Assembly (NCBI RefSeq): GCF_029267015.1
Contig: NZ_JARIEA010000060.1
Location: 62,001 to 126,000 of the forward strand
Length of the DNA: 64,000 nt
Direction of reading: 5' to 3'
Origin: Sporosarcina ureae
Lineage (GTDB): Bacteria; Bacillota; Bacilli; Bacillales_A; Planococcaceae
The notes under the pieces were generated by a model that did not search any database, was not told the DNA's origin, and worked only from the letters and a program-made list of their open reading frames with translations. Made by a program: the position numbers and the translations under genes. Within the stretch, counting starts at the first letter, position 1. The number at the start of each line of letters is the position of its first letter. Positions 17,188 through 25,554 of this stretch are shown piece by piece.

Positions 17188-17282
17188 TCCGTACGGGTGC
17201 TTGAGTGAATCAGGCTGAGATAGCAGAGGAATCCACTGCTGACCGTTAATCTGATCTGGGTAATGCCAGCGTAGAGAGCGTA
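17188..17282 (+). ncRNA. TPP (THI-box) riboswitch aptamer
   Basis: The thi-box core is well conserved: GGGTGC, GGCTGAGAT, then CTGATCTGGGTAATGCCAGC and GTAGAGAG. The aptamer binds thiamine pyrophosphate. A terminator hairpin with a U-run lies about 38 nt downstream, so high TPP should end transcription before ykoE. Aptamer edges are approximate. Confidence 0.93.
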
Positions 17283-17319
17283 ATCGATGGAAATATACAG
17301 GAATCTCTTTCCTTCCTCG

Positions 17320-17346
17320 GCCGTCTGCTCTTCAGACGGCTTTTTT
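17320..17346 (+). terminator. Riboswitch-controlled terminator
   Basis: GCCGTCTG/CAGACGGC stem with a 5-nt loop and six T. It is the expression platform of the TPP riboswitch. Confidence 0.88.
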
Positions 17347-17376
17347 GTATAGACAAATAAGAAGGAGTGGAAGAGT

Positions 17377-17946
17377 TTGAAGAAATTAAAGTTTACCGAT
17401 ATTTTGATCACGATCATGATCGGGGTAGTATTTGGGGTATTGATGAAGTTTTGGGACGATTTATATACCGTCGTCAAACCGATTCTCCCCGTTGCACGTC
17501 AATTGATTTACGGCATGTGGTTCATGGTGGGACCGTTCGCCTTTTTACTATTACGTAAGCCCGGTACTGCATTGATCGCAAGCATTGCAGGCGCTTCCTT
17601 GTCTGCATTCGCAGGACATGGGATTGAAGTATTGATGTACGGGTTCATGCAAGGTCTTGCTGCAGAATTACTATTCGCCGCATTCCGATACAAGCGCTAC
17701 ACGATAGTAGTCGCCGGAATGGCTGGTATTGCTTCTTGCCTCGCAAGTTTCGGACTCGATTTGGTTTACGGCTATGCGGCACTTGAAACATGGGCACTTA
17801 TAGTGAAATACGGGTTACGTGCAATTAGCGCATTCATTTTCACAGGTATTTTTGCTGTACTAATTGTTAAAGCAATTGAAGCAACCGGCGTGACATCTTT
17901 AATCCGCCCTGTTGATAAGAAAGAATATACTTTGCTCGATCAGTAA
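17377..17946 (+). CDS. ykoE: ECF transporter S component YkoE (thiamin or HMP precursor uptake)
   Basis: 189-residue membrane protein, the substrate-binding S component of an energy-coupling-factor transporter for thiamin or its pyrimidine moiety (HMP). Five or six hydrophobic helices are visible, with YkoE-family features FGVLMKFWDDLYTVVKP near the start and GHGIEVLMYGFMQGLAAELLF in the middle. It starts at TTG 17377 with GAAGGAGTGG upstream; no ATG fits. It is the first gene after a TPP riboswitch and its terminator, and the ATPase and T component follow at once, which fixes its role. Expression should rise when TPP is low. Confidence 0.92.
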   Translation: MKKLKFTDILITIMIGVVFGVLMKFWDDLYTVVKPILPVARQLIYGMWFMVGPFAFLLLRKPGTALIASIAGASLSAFAGHGIEVLMYGFMQGLAAELLFAAFRYKRYTIVVAGMAGIASCLASFGLDLVYGYAALETWALIVKYGLRAISAFIFTGIFAVLIVKAIEATGVTSLIRPVDKKEYTLLDQ

Positions 17947-17967
17947 ATGCGGAGGAATGATTCAACT

Positions 17968-19434
17968 ATGCCTAACATCAGTGTTACCGATTTACGACTG
18001 AAGTTTCCCGGAGAGAATTCACTGGTTTTTAAAGATCTTTCTTTTTCCGTTCAACCTGGTGAAAAAGTGCTCATGCTTGGACCAAGCGGCTGTGGTAAAT
18101 CTACTTTACTGCAAGTACTGAGCGGAATTATCCCGCATTCCATCGAATTACCAATAAAAACAAAAGACATCCAACTGCCTGACTCATGGGGATTCGTTTT
18201 TCAAGATCCCGAAACGCAGTTTTGCATGACCTATGTCGATGAAGAACTTGCATTTGTTTTGGAAAACCTTCAAGTACCGCGTGAAGAGATGGCCCCTCTT
18301 ATAGAGGAAGTGTTAAAACGCGTAGACCTGAATTTAGAAGACGTCCATACACCCATCAATGAAATGTCTCAAGGTATGAAACAACGGCTAGCTTTGGCTA
18401 CAGTGTTATTACTTAAACCCGACGTATTATTTCTAGACGAACCTTCTGCTCTACTTGACCCAGAAGGCACGCAGCAAATTTGGTCTGCCATCAAAACAGC
18501 AACTACAGATAAAACCGTACTCATTGTCGAGCATAAAATTGATTTGATTGCTGATTGGGTAGATCGAGTGGTGCTATTTAATGATCACGGAGTCATTATA
18601 GCGGATGGTCCTCCAGACACGATCTTTACAAACAATCAAGAAGAACTGAAGCGCTATGGCATTTGGTATCCGGGGGTTTGGGAAGAATATAAAACGTCCG
18701 AAACATTTCAATCGATGATGAAAAACCGTCAAGCAGTTGCATGCCAAGAGAAAATTCAGATTCAAGACTTTCACGGCTATCGCGGTCAAGCGGAGAAGAT
18801 TTCTGTCAAACAGGCGACCGTACAGGCTGGTGACTGGATTTCGATTGTTGGAGAAAATGGCTCTGGTAAAAGCACATTGCTTCTATCTCTCATGCAACTA
18901 CTTCGCACTGACGGTGTCTATGAAGTTAACGGTGTACCGATTGTGTGGAAAAAGAAGAAGCGACAACTTCCTAAAGGACTATCGCTCGTTTTCCAAAATC
19001 CTGAACTGCAATTCGTGACCAATTCAATTATGGAAGAGTTGACCGTTTCGTTGCACGGTATGCCAAAAACAGAGGCAGATCGTTATGCTAAAGAAATGAT
19101 ACAATTATTCAACTTGCCTGATTCTGTTTCACGTCATCCCTATCAACTATCTACGGGTCAAAAGCGACGTTTAAGTGTAGCGACTGCTCTTACTCCAGAT
19201 ACAAATATATTGCTACTTGATGAACCTACTTTCGGGCAAGATGCACGAAATACTTTTGCCATTCTTGAGAAGTTAGAGCAATTGCGCACTGAAGGGATGA
19301 CGATTCTAATGGTGACGCATGATGAGGAAATCGTAGAAAATTTCTCTACTGCAGTCTGGACAGTAGTGGATGGCGTATTACAAACAACTACGTTTGCTGG
19401 AGGTGCGCCATATGCTGAATTGGTTCACACCTGA
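17968..19434 (+). CDS. ykoD: ECF transporter ATPase YkoD, two fused ABC domains
   Basis: 488-residue cytoplasmic ATPase with two ABC domains in tandem. Domain 1 has Walker A GPSGCGKST, signature MSQGMKQRLALA and Walker B VLFLDEPS; domain 2 has GENGSGKST, LSTGQKRRLSVA and ILLLDEPTFGQ. The fused dimer energises the YkoE/YkoC transporter. The second signature has LSTGQ in place of LSGGQ, a change common in this family. I start at ATG 17968 with CGGAGGAATG upstream; an ATG directly after the ykoE stop (17947) lacks a ribosome site. The gene overlaps ykoC by 23 nt. Confidence 0.92.
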   Translation: MPNISVTDLRLKFPGENSLVFKDLSFSVQPGEKVLMLGPSGCGKSTLLQVLSGIIPHSIELPIKTKDIQLPDSWGFVFQDPETQFCMTYVDEELAFVLENLQVPREEMAPLIEEVLKRVDLNLEDVHTPINEMSQGMKQRLALATVLLLKPDVLFLDEPSALLDPEGTQQIWSAIKTATTDKTVLIVEHKIDLIADWVDRVVLFNDHGVIIADGPPDTIFTNNQEELKRYGIWYPGVWEEYKTSETFQSMMKNRQAVACQEKIQIQDFHGYRGQAEKISVKQATVQAGDWISIVGENGSGKSTLLLSLMQLLRTDGVYEVNGVPIVWKKKKRQLPKGLSLVFQNPELQFVTNSIMEELTVSLHGMPKTEADRYAKEMIQLFNLPDSVSRHPYQLSTGQKRRLSVATALTPDTNILLLDEPTFGQDARNTFAILEKLEQLRTEGMTILMVTHDEEIVENFSTAVWTVVDGVLQTTTFAGGAPYAELVHT

Positions 19435-20197
19435 ACGGCAAACCTGGTTGTTTCGCGTCAACCCTGCGCTAAAATTCGTAGTGTTTTTCACATTCATGAT
19501 CATCACACTCATAAATCAAAACTTACACTTCGCCCTTTGGCAAACAATATTGTATGGGCTGTTGTTTTATGTATTCAGTGGCTATTCACTAAAGAAATTA
19601 GCAGTGCTGTCAATTCCGTTAGTCATATCATTTCTATCTACTGGATTGACGATGTTGCTGTTCGGCAAAGGGGAGTCCGTTCTTTGGCAATTTGGGATTT
19701 TCAAGATATCTGAGGAAAGTATTCAACATGCACTTTTGCTCGGAAGTAAATCCCTATCATTCGGTCTCGTCGGCTTTACGTTTATCTTGACGATCCAACC
19801 AATACTGTTCTTCTATGCGATGATGCAACAGTTCCGCATGCCATCCAAATACGCGTACAGCTTTATTGCGGCGTTTCGTTTAATACCGGCTGTTACTGAA
19901 GAACTGCAAATACGCCGAAACGCGTTAAAGGTGCGAAACGTCCAATTTTCAAGGGGGAGCAAAGGGCTATATGAGCGATTGCAAAGTTACACAGTCCCCT
20001 TGTTTGCACAAAGCATTCGCCGAGCACAGCGGATTGCTGTAGCAATGGAAGCAAAGCAGTATCAAATGGGAGCCGCCAGGACATATTTTTATCCTACTCG
20101 GTATACGCATATGGATGTGGTGTTTATAGCTGTAATGATTCTTGGCTTTGCTATCACGCTATTTTTATCGAGCAGTGGGTTGTTAACCTCTGGCTGA
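19412..20197 (+). CDS. ykoC: ECF transporter T component YkoC
   Basis: 261-residue integral membrane protein, the transmembrane coupling (EcfT) subunit. About five hydrophobic helices are visible, then the long cytoplasmic coupling helices with the family motifs, here RRNALKVRNVQFSRG and QSIRRAQRIAVAMEAKQY (the second Ala-Arg-like motif). ATG 19412 lies inside the end of ykoD and is preceded by GGAGGTGCGCC, so the genes are translationally coupled. It is the last gene of the riboswitch operon. Weak hairpin structure follows the stop codon. Confidence 0.92.
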   Translation: MLNWFTPERQTWLFRVNPALKFVVFFTFMIITLINQNLHFALWQTILYGLLFYVFSGYSLKKLAVLSIPLVISFLSTGLTMLLFGKGESVLWQFGIFKISEESIQHALLLGSKSLSFGLVGFTFILTIQPILFFYAMMQQFRMPSKYAYSFIAAFRLIPAVTEELQIRRNALKVRNVQFSRGSKGLYERLQSYTVPLFAQSIRRAQRIAVAMEAKQYQMGAARTYFYPTRYTHMDVVFIAVMILGFAITLFLSSSGLLTSG

Positions 20198-20224
20198 CAT
20201 CTCTTGAGGAGGAGCTATTATAGT

Positions 20225-20270
20225 AAAAAGGAACATGGAAATCCACTTCAGATTCCATCTCCCTTTTCAT
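20225..20270 (+). terminator. Possible terminator after ykoC
   Basis: AAAAGG...ATGGAA pairs with TTCCAT...CCTTTT, giving an interrupted hairpin ending in CCTTTTCATTT, 28 nt past the ykoC stop. The stem is imperfect. Confidence 0.5.
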
Positions 20271-20341
20271 TTACATGATTACTAGATAAATAGCAAGAAA
20301 GATTATCAACATCCTACAGAAAAGTGCAAATCCGAGAACGC

Positions 20342-20379
20342 AAAACTGCTACAGCATAAAGACTTGCTGTAGCAGTTTT
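20342..20379. terminator. Bidirectional terminator between ykoC and a UspA gene
   Basis: Perfect 15-bp stem (AAAACTGCTACAGCA and complement) around TAAAGACT, with T-run TTTTTTT on the plus side and A-rich flanks on the other. It lies just past the UspA stop. Confidence 0.88.
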
Positions 20380-20389
20380 TTTATATATT

Positions 20390-20800
20390 TTATTTAATTA
20401 TGGTGACTGAGCTATTCACATGCTTGATTACCTTTTGACTGGTACTGCCCATAACTAATTTCTGCAGTGTATTCAACCCACGACTACTGAGTATGAGATG
20501 ATCAATTTCATTTGTATTTACATACTTAATGATTTGCTGTTGCGGATTTCCTTTTAACATCGTAACTTCGGCATCTATTCCTTTATCTTTTACTAACTTC
20601 AATGCAGACTGTATCTTCTTCTTTTGATACATAGCAAGGCTGTTAGGACTCTGTTTTAATAACCGTTCATCTTCTTTGTTATAATCAATAACATGGATCA
20701 ATTCAAGTTTCGCTTCAGAAAATTGTCGCATTAACATCAACGCGTAATCTGTTGCACGCAATGCATTTTCCGAGCCGTCTACCGCCACAGCAATCTTCAT
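20390..20800 (-). CDS. Universal stress protein with altered nucleotide-binding motif
   Basis: 136-residue UspA-fold protein starting MKIAVAVDGSENALRATDYAL. It closely resembles the UspA gene at 10202 (LLKQSPNSLAMYQ, MLKGNPQQQIIKYVN). The ATP motif G-2x-G-9x-G-S reads SSRGLNTLQKLVMGSTS: the first Gly is Ser, so nucleotide binding may differ from its paralogues. ATG 20800 has GGGAGG upstream; the earlier in-frame start at 20815 lacks one. The gene is monocistronic with a strong terminator. Which stress induces it is not visible. Confidence 0.88.
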   Translation of the reverse strand: MKIAVAVDGSENALRATDYALMLMRQFSEAKLELIHVIDYNKEDERLLKQSPNSLAMYQKKKIQSALKLVKDKGIDAEVTMLKGNPQQQIIKYVNTNEIDHLILSSRGLNTLQKLVMGSTSQKVIKHVNSSVTIIK

Positions 20801-21072
20801 GATAAAACCTCCCAAAACTACTTTTCAAATTTTTTATTGAGATTTTCCTTCAACTTCCTTCACCAGCATAAGACTCCATTACCATGTTATATACCCATTT
20901 CACTGACGAGGTAGTCCAGTACATAAGAGGTATCTGTACCCAACAATTCAAAACCATTCTACCAACTACTTTATAAAAAGCCAACTATCTGCTACTAATA
21001 CAATAGAAAATTGTAACCGAAGTAAAAATCGCCATAAGAATCCAGTAATCTAGACCTTTACGGCGATTCCAT

Positions 21073-21486
21073 TTACTTTACGATCGTCACAGGACAATTT
21101 GCTTGCTCCATTACACTGCGGCTCACACTGCCTAATGCCATTTCCTGCATTAAATTCATTCCACGGCTACCAAGCACTAATTGTTCAACTTCTTCTGTTT
21201 GTAAATGTTTAATGATTTCCTCATCCGGTTTCCCCCGTAACAGCTTGACAGTTGTTTTTACTCCGGCCTTTTCTGCCATTTCCACTACAGGTCTAACTAG
21301 TCGATCTTGATAAAGGGATAAGCTTTTAAGATTTTGAAGCAGAAGTTGTTCTTCTTCTACTTTGTTATAATCTGTTACGGAAATCACTTCCAGTTCCGCA
21401 TCAGGCGTATTTTCTACTAGTGTTAGCGCATACTCGGCTGCACGAATCGAATGATCTGAACCATCTATAGCTACGGCAATTTTCAA
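21073..21486 (-). CDS. Universal stress protein, UspA family
   Basis: 137-residue UspA-fold protein, KIAVAIDGSDHSIRAAEYAL at the start and VLGSRGMNLMQEMALGSVSRSVMEQANCPVTIVK at the end. The G-2x-G-9x-G-S ATP motif is intact. It is paralogous to the proteins at 10202 and 20390, sharing the LLLQNLKSLSLYQ and LLRGKPDEEIIKHLQ blocks. I place the start at TTG 21486, 8 nt after GGGAG; the GTG at 21495 lies inside that ribosome site. No operon partner is evident, but it neighbours another UspA gene in the same orientation, which suggests local duplication. Confidence 0.88.
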   Translation of the reverse strand: MKIAVAIDGSDHSIRAAEYALTLVENTPDAELEVISVTDYNKVEEEQLLLQNLKSLSLYQDRLVRPVVEMAEKAGVKTTVKLLRGKPDEEIIKHLQTEEVEQLVLGSRGMNLMQEMALGSVSRSVMEQANCPVTIVK

Positions 21487-21674
21487 TTTACCCACTCCCT
21501 ACTCTTTCGTATACTTTCTACTATTAGTATATATCAAGAGTTCGAATTATTCAGTATTCATGTCGTTTATCTTATTTAACTACACTAGAAGGATCGGGTT
21601 ACCACAAGATTGAACGGTTGTATGCGCACCACTACCGAATTCCCTTATACGATAATGAATGTATAAAACGCCAA

Positions 21675-21707
21675 AAACGTTAACTCCCATTATAAGAGTT
21701 AACGTTT
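21675..21707 (-). terminator. Terminator after bioY
   Basis: AAACGTTAACTC and GAGTTAACGTTT form a 12-bp stem with a 9-nt loop; on the minus strand TTGGCGTTTTAT follows. It lies 17 nt past the bioY stop. Confidence 0.8.
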
Positions 21708-21723
21708 CGTATCTAAGATTACA

Positions 21724-22275
21724 TTACGCGAGTAACAAACGATTGGCCAATAATCGACCCCGTACTATAATTCCAGCCCACGCTGCAAGAAATGCTTTGA
21801 TAAATCCACCAATTAAAAATGGAACAAAACCGGCCATAACAGCAGCAGTCCATGATAGCTCGGCTATAAACTTCAACCACACTGTACCAAATGCCAATGC
21901 AACGAACATCCCAATAATATTGGCGATAACTGCGTTAGGCAGCTTAAAACTTGTACGTTCCATATAATAACCCGTAATGAAAGCTGTTGGAATAAAGCCA
22001 ATGAGGAATCCGCCAGTCGGTCCAAAAATCACACCTAATCCTGAAGACATGCCTGAGAATACCGGCATCCCTACTGCTCCCATTGCTAAATATACTAATA
22101 CAGAAATCGTTCCATAACGTGAACCTAAAATCGTTGCCGCTAAACCAACTGCAAGTGTTTGTCCTGTAATCGGAACTAATGGTAACGGAATAGTTAATTG
22201 CGCCATGATGCCGATAATGGCTGCGAATAATGCTGTTACAATCATCATCTTCAATCTGTTTCTCGTATCTAACAT
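21724..22275 (-). CDS. bioY: Biotin transporter S component BioY
   Basis: 183-residue membrane protein of the BioY family, which takes up biotin alone or with an ECF module. Family blocks are LTIPLPLVPITGQTLAVGLAATILGSRYG, the glycine-rich IFGPTGGFLIGFIPTAFITGY and the C-terminal GFVPFLIGGFIKAFLAA; six hydrophobic helices are visible. I start at ATG 22275 (GGGGAATTTAGAC upstream), because the upstream extension would run through a good promoter and two BirA-like operators. No bioMN (ecfAT) genes are adjacent, so it would share a general ECF module or act alone. Repression by biotin-BirA is likely from the operators. Confidence 0.92.
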   Translation of the reverse strand: MLDTRNRLKMMIVTALFAAIIGIMAQLTIPLPLVPITGQTLAVGLAATILGSRYGTISVLVYLAMGAVGMPVFSGMSSGLGVIFGPTGGFLIGFIPTAFITGYYMERTSFKLPNAVIANIIGMFVALAFGTVWLKFIAELSWTAAVMAGFVPFLIGGFIKAFLAAWAGIIVRGRLLANRLLLA

Positions 22276-22293
22276 GTCTAAATTCCCCTTTAT

Positions 22294-22320
22294 GTAAACA
22301 CTCTTTTTTATTTTGTTGAC
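22294..22320 (-). promoter_or_regulatory. BirA-like operator A, downstream of the bioY -10
   Basis: On the minus strand GTCAAC, 15 nt, GTTTAC: an interrupted palindrome of the biotin-repressor type (compare the E. coli bio operator arms GTAAAC/GTTTAC). It begins 4 nt after the -10 hexamer and so would cover the transcription start. Confidence 0.65.
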
Positions 22321-22324
22321 TCTA

Positions 22325-22353
22325 ATTTTATCGTACGCCATTCTCTACGTCAA
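22325..22353 (-). promoter_or_regulatory. bioY promoter
   Basis: TTGACG (22353-22348), 17-nt spacer, TAAAAT (22330-22325) on the minus strand. The -35 hexamer overlaps operator B, and operator A begins just past the -10. Confidence 0.8.
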
Positions 22354-22375
22354 CATATTTTTGAAAGGTGTTTAC
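22349..22375 (+). promoter_or_regulatory. BirA-like operator B, over the bioY -35
   Basis: GTCAAC (22349-22354), 15 nt, GTTTAC (22370-22375): identical arms and spacing to operator A but opposite orientation. It overlaps the -35 element. Confidence 0.6.
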
Positions 22376-22412
22376 TCAAAGAACATATTAAAATACAGTC
22401 ATTATTCAGTTG

Positions 22413-23312
22413 TCACTCAGGGAAAATTCTAATATCCACTGATGCGAATTTAATTTCTGGATTCTTTTCAAACTCTGCTAAAATCACACGTTGTAAATCC
22501 GTCTTCGTACTAGTTCCCTGTCTGTAGTCCACCATATACCGCAAAATCAAGACAATTCCCTCTGTATTGGTATCTAATGCAAAAACAGGCTTCAGTTTAG
22601 ATTGATTATTAGGTAGATGCTTATGCCCTTCTATTGTCAACGGTAAAATCACATTGGAAAAATACACGTCACCTGCTCTTGTTATAATACGTTCTGCATC
22701 TTTCCAATCACTATCAAAAGCAAGAACATACTTAATTTCATGCCAAACAAAGACGTTATCGACACCGACCATTTCAATGGATTCATTAAAAACGATGCTA
22801 TTTGGCAACTTGACGATACGCCCTGTATTGGAATCGGATGAAAGATTATGTCGTACTTCTAGCAACTTGATATGGATTGGATTGATATCGATAACATCGC
22901 CGACAATATTATTGATTTCTATCCGGTGACCAATTTCAAAGTATTTACGATACTTGATGACAAAGTATCCGATGATATTTGTGGTCAACCCCCTTACCAT
23001 AAATACAATAAAAACTCCAAATAGTAATACCATGAGAATTAGAGCATTGATGGCTTGAATCCAGATAAATAGCACAGCTAGTATAGTAAATGTTGTAATG
23101 ATATTTCTCGCAACTCTGCGAGCAGTTATTTCCCTTTTGTACTCATTAATACTTTTTATGATTAAACGTTTGAATAATATATTTAATAATAAACCTACCA
23201 CCATGATTGTAGCAGTTAAAGCAATCTTGTTTAAGTACGCATCAGGTTGTCTTAACGTAATCAATAAGCCTTCGGTCAACCCATCTAAGTACTCTGTTAA
23301 GAATTCAGGCAT
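22413..23312 (-). CDS. MscS-family small-conductance mechanosensitive channel
   Basis: 299-residue membrane channel. Three or four hydrophobic helices lie within the first 130 residues; the pore-lining helix region is FGVFIVFMVRGLTTNIIGYFVIKYRKYFEIGHRIEI, followed by the beta domain VGDVIDINPIHIKLLEV and the IVKLPNSIVFNESI motif found in nearly all MscS proteins. The cytoplasmic vestibule makes up the rest. It should release solutes on hypo-osmotic shock. ATG 23312 lies behind GAGGAGG. It is a short MscS; no other osmotic gene is adjacent, although a BCCT transporter lies about 30 kb away. Confidence 0.9.
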   Translation of the reverse strand: MPEFLTEYLDGLTEGLLITLRQPDAYLNKIALTATIMVVGLLLNILFKRLIIKSINEYKREITARRVARNIITTFTILAVLFIWIQAINALILMVLLFGVFIVFMVRGLTTNIIGYFVIKYRKYFEIGHRIEINNIVGDVIDINPIHIKLLEVRHNLSSDSNTGRIVKLPNSIVFNESIEMVGVDNVFVWHEIKYVLAFDSDWKDAERIITRAGDVYFSNVILPLTIEGHKHLPNNQSKLKPVFALDTNTEGIVLILRYMVDYRQGTSTKTDLQRVILAEFEKNPEIKFASVDIRIFPE

Positions 23313-23388
23313 AGATTAAAACCTCCTCAGTTACAACGTATATCCAGTATACCTAACAACAGATTTTAATAGTATTTTGAAAATCAAA

Positions 23389-23419
23389 AAGCATAAACCC
23401 TATCGATGGGTTTATGCTT
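23389..23419 (-). terminator. Terminator after the TetR gene
   Basis: AAGCATAAACCC/GGGTTTATGCTT 12-bp stem with a 7-nt loop; on the minus strand a TTTTTGATTTT tail follows. Confidence 0.85.
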
Positions 23420-23428
23420 CTCTACACA

Positions 23429-24031
23429 TTAGTTATTTTTCAAACCGCACAAAAACAGACTTGTAAAATCCTGAGCGAGTTCTTCAGGACTGTGAACACC
23501 AGTCCAAAGTTTTGTTATAGACAGATGTTCAATAGCACCAACCATAGTCGTTGCGACTAAGTTCATGTTTATATCCGTAGTGAAATATCCGTTTTCCGCT
23601 TCTTCTATAAGATTCTCTTCTATCTTTAACGCCATTTGGACTTTAATATCCTTCGCTTCTTCCGAGACAACAAAACCGATTCTTGCTACATTTTCATTTT
23701 GCTTGAAAAACTCAAACAACCTACTGAGCCCATAGGCAATCCTAGATAACAAACCTTCTTTAGCCACATCAGCGGGAAGTTTACTCTGAGCTACATGATT
23801 ATATAGTTTTTCTTTAAAGACCTGGATTAATTCCTGGAATACAGCATCTTTACTTTTAAAATACAAGTAGAACGTGGGCTGTGTGACGTTTGCTTCCTTC
23901 ACAATTTCACTGATCTTCGTCTTATGAAAACCATGAAGGGCAAATTGCTGTGCAGCAATTTCTAAAAGCAGTTTCCGACTTTTTTCGCCATCAGCACCTA
24001 CTTGTCGACCTCTTTTATTCAGTTGAAACAC
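23429..24031 (-). CDS. TetR/AcrR-family transcriptional regulator
   Basis: About 200 residues with an N-terminal TetR helix-turn-helix (KLLLEIAAQQFALHGFHKTKISEIVKEANVTQPTFYLYFKSKDAVFQELI, about 22-70) and a helical C-terminal ligand/dimer domain (SRLFEFFKQNENVARIGFVVSEEA, MVGAIEHLSITKLW). The start is uncertain: GTG 24031 is the only standard start upstream of the conserved region, but its GGAA is directly adjacent, so the ribosome site is poor. The gene is divergent from the glutamate-type symporter with about 260 nt between, so it may control that gene, itself or a distant target. The ligand is unknown. Confidence 0.85.
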   Translation of the reverse strand: MFQLNKRGRQVGADGEKSRKLLLEIAAQQFALHGFHKTKISEIVKEANVTQPTFYLYFKSKDAVFQELIQVFKEKLYNHVAQSKLPADVAKEGLLSRIAYGLSRLFEFFKQNENVARIGFVVSEEAKDIKVQMALKIEENLIEEAENGYFTTDINMNLVATTMVGAIEHLSITKLWTGVHSPEELAQDFTSLFLCGLKNN

Positions 24032-24197
24032 TTCCTATCTTAATATAAAGAATTATTCATAGATATGTCTAATTATACAGTGAAGTGATAGAAAAGCCAA
24101 ATTATATTTAGATTGTTGAAATAATTAGTCGAATTTCAAAGGTTCATTTTCTGTTTCTATCCTCATTTATTAGTTAGCTAAATCGGTAACTAGTAAG

Positions 24198-24226
24198 TTG
24201 ACAAACTGCGAAAGATATCGAATAAT
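24198..24226 (+). promoter_or_regulatory. Promoter of the DAACS symporter gene
   Basis: TTGACA (24198-24203), 17-nt spacer, AATAAT (24221-24226). A cre-like site starts a few nt downstream. Confidence 0.65.
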
Positions 24227-24230
24227 ATTA

Positions 24231-24246
24231 AGTAAGCGCTTTCATA
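24231..24246 (+). promoter_or_regulatory. CcpA-binding (cre) site over the symporter transcription start
   Basis: AGTAAGCGCTTTCATA matches the cre consensus TGTAAGCGCTTTCA with one mismatch. Its position over +1 predicts carbon catabolite repression by CcpA. Confidence 0.7.
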
Positions 24247-24289
24247 CCATCTTAATCAATTGAATACATTATATAAAGGAGGGATTTTT

Positions 24290-25543
24290 ATGAAGTTGGC
24301 TAGGAATATTGTTATTGCACTTATTGCAGGGGTTATCGCAGGGTTAGTATTGAATATTTTTTCACCTGATATTTTTTCAAAAGTCGATGCATTTTTATTT
24401 AAACCGCTCGGTACAATCTTCTTAAATCTTATGAAGATGCTAGTTGTTCCTGTCGTTTTCATTTCCATCGCACTTGGAACAGTTGGTATTGGTGATCCAA
24501 AAAAATTAGGAAGGATCGGTGGAAAGACCATTGGATATTTCTTAATTACAACCGCTATTGCCATTGTCATCGCAATTTCTCTTGGATTATTAGTAAAGCC
24601 TGGCGAAGGAGGAAACTTCGAAACAGCCAATGCCGTGTATGAAGCTCAAGAAGCTCCACCAGTCGCCGAAACTTTACTAGGAATTATCCCGACAAATCCT
24701 ATTAGTGCTATGGCAGAAGGCAATATGCTTCAGATTATCTTCTTTGCAGCATTGGTTGGCTTCGGTATGGCCATGCTAGGTACTAAAGTGGAAAGAGTAA
24801 AAGAGTTATTTGAACAAGTCAATGAACTTATCATGTATCTGATTACGTTTGTTATGAAATTCGCGCCTTATGGAGCATTCGGTTTAATTGCATCCGCTGT
24901 AGGGAGTCAAGGTATTGATGCGCTAAAGGTAATGGGAATGTACATGGGAGTCGTTCTGGGAGCGCTATTCATTCACACTATTGTTGTCTATGGCGGATCT
25001 GTCGCATTAATTGGCAAGCGAAATCCCATATGGTTCTTTAAGAACTTTTTCCCAGCGCAGGTTGTAGCGTTTAGTACTGCTAGTTCTGCGGCGACACTAC
25101 CTATTTCCATGAAAACTGCACAAGAGAAGTTAAAAGTTCCTGAGTCCATATCTTCGTTCACTCAGTCACTTGGAGCCACTATCAATATGGATGGTACCGC
25201 AATCATGCAAGGTGCAGCTGTTATCTTCATTGCGCAAGCTTATGATATCCAGTTATCTTTAGGTCAGTTGTTGACAGTTGTGTTGACTGCAGTGCTTGCC
25301 AGCATTGGAACAGCCGCTGTACCTGGTGCTGGTTTGATTATGCTAGCAATGGTACTGACATCAGTCGGTTTACCAGTTGAAGGAATTGCGCTTGTTCTTG
25401 GAGTAGATCGCTTACTTGATATGGTGCGAACGGCTGTTAATATTACGGGTGACGCTGCTTGTGCAGTTGTCGTTGCGAAAACAGAAGGTGTTTTAGGCGA
25501 ACCGGAAATTGAAGACGTTCACAGAGCTACAGAAACAGCATAA
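24290..25543 (+). CDS. Dicarboxylate/amino acid:cation symporter (GltT/GltP type)
   Basis: 417-residue DAACS-family transporter that brings in glutamate, aspartate or C4-dicarboxylates with Na+ or H+. Eight-helix fold with re-entrant hairpins: the Ser-rich motif STASSAATLPISMKTA, the NMDGTA motif in helix 7 and DRLLDMVRTAVNITGDAACAVVVAK in helix 8, where conserved Arg and Asp bind substrate. I start at ATG 24290, directly after AAAGGAGGG; the track of upstream codons adds only ten unlikely residues. A cre site overlaps its promoter and a TetR gene is divergent. The exact substrate cannot be decided. Confidence 0.9.
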   Translation: MKLARNIVIALIAGVIAGLVLNIFSPDIFSKVDAFLFKPLGTIFLNLMKMLVVPVVFISIALGTVGIGDPKKLGRIGGKTIGYFLITTAIAIVIAISLGLLVKPGEGGNFETANAVYEAQEAPPVAETLLGIIPTNPISAMAEGNMLQIIFFAALVGFGMAMLGTKVERVKELFEQVNELIMYLITFVMKFAPYGAFGLIASAVGSQGIDALKVMGMYMGVVLGALFIHTIVVYGGSVALIGKRNPIWFFKNFFPAQVVAFSTASSAATLPISMKTAQEKLKVPESISSFTQSLGATINMDGTAIMQGAAVIFIAQAYDIQLSLGQLLTVVLTAVLASIGTAAVPGAGLIMLAMVLTSVGLPVEGIALVLGVDRLLDMVRTAVNITGDAACAVVVAKTEGVLGEPEIEDVHRATETA

Positions 25544-25554
25544 TTCTAACCACT

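Noticed and set aside
17061..17477. 138-residue minus-strand ORF over the TPP riboswitch
   Set aside because: It runs antisense through a highly conserved riboswitch, its terminator and the start of ykoE; no ribosome site and no family.
20233..20280. Possible 15-codon peptide ORF after ykoC
   Set aside because: No convincing ribosome site and it lies within the putative terminator.
24256..24630. 124-residue minus-strand ORF inside the symporter gene
   Set aside because: Antisense shadow of strongly conserved coding sequence; many prolines and Lys in a pattern typical of reversed codons.
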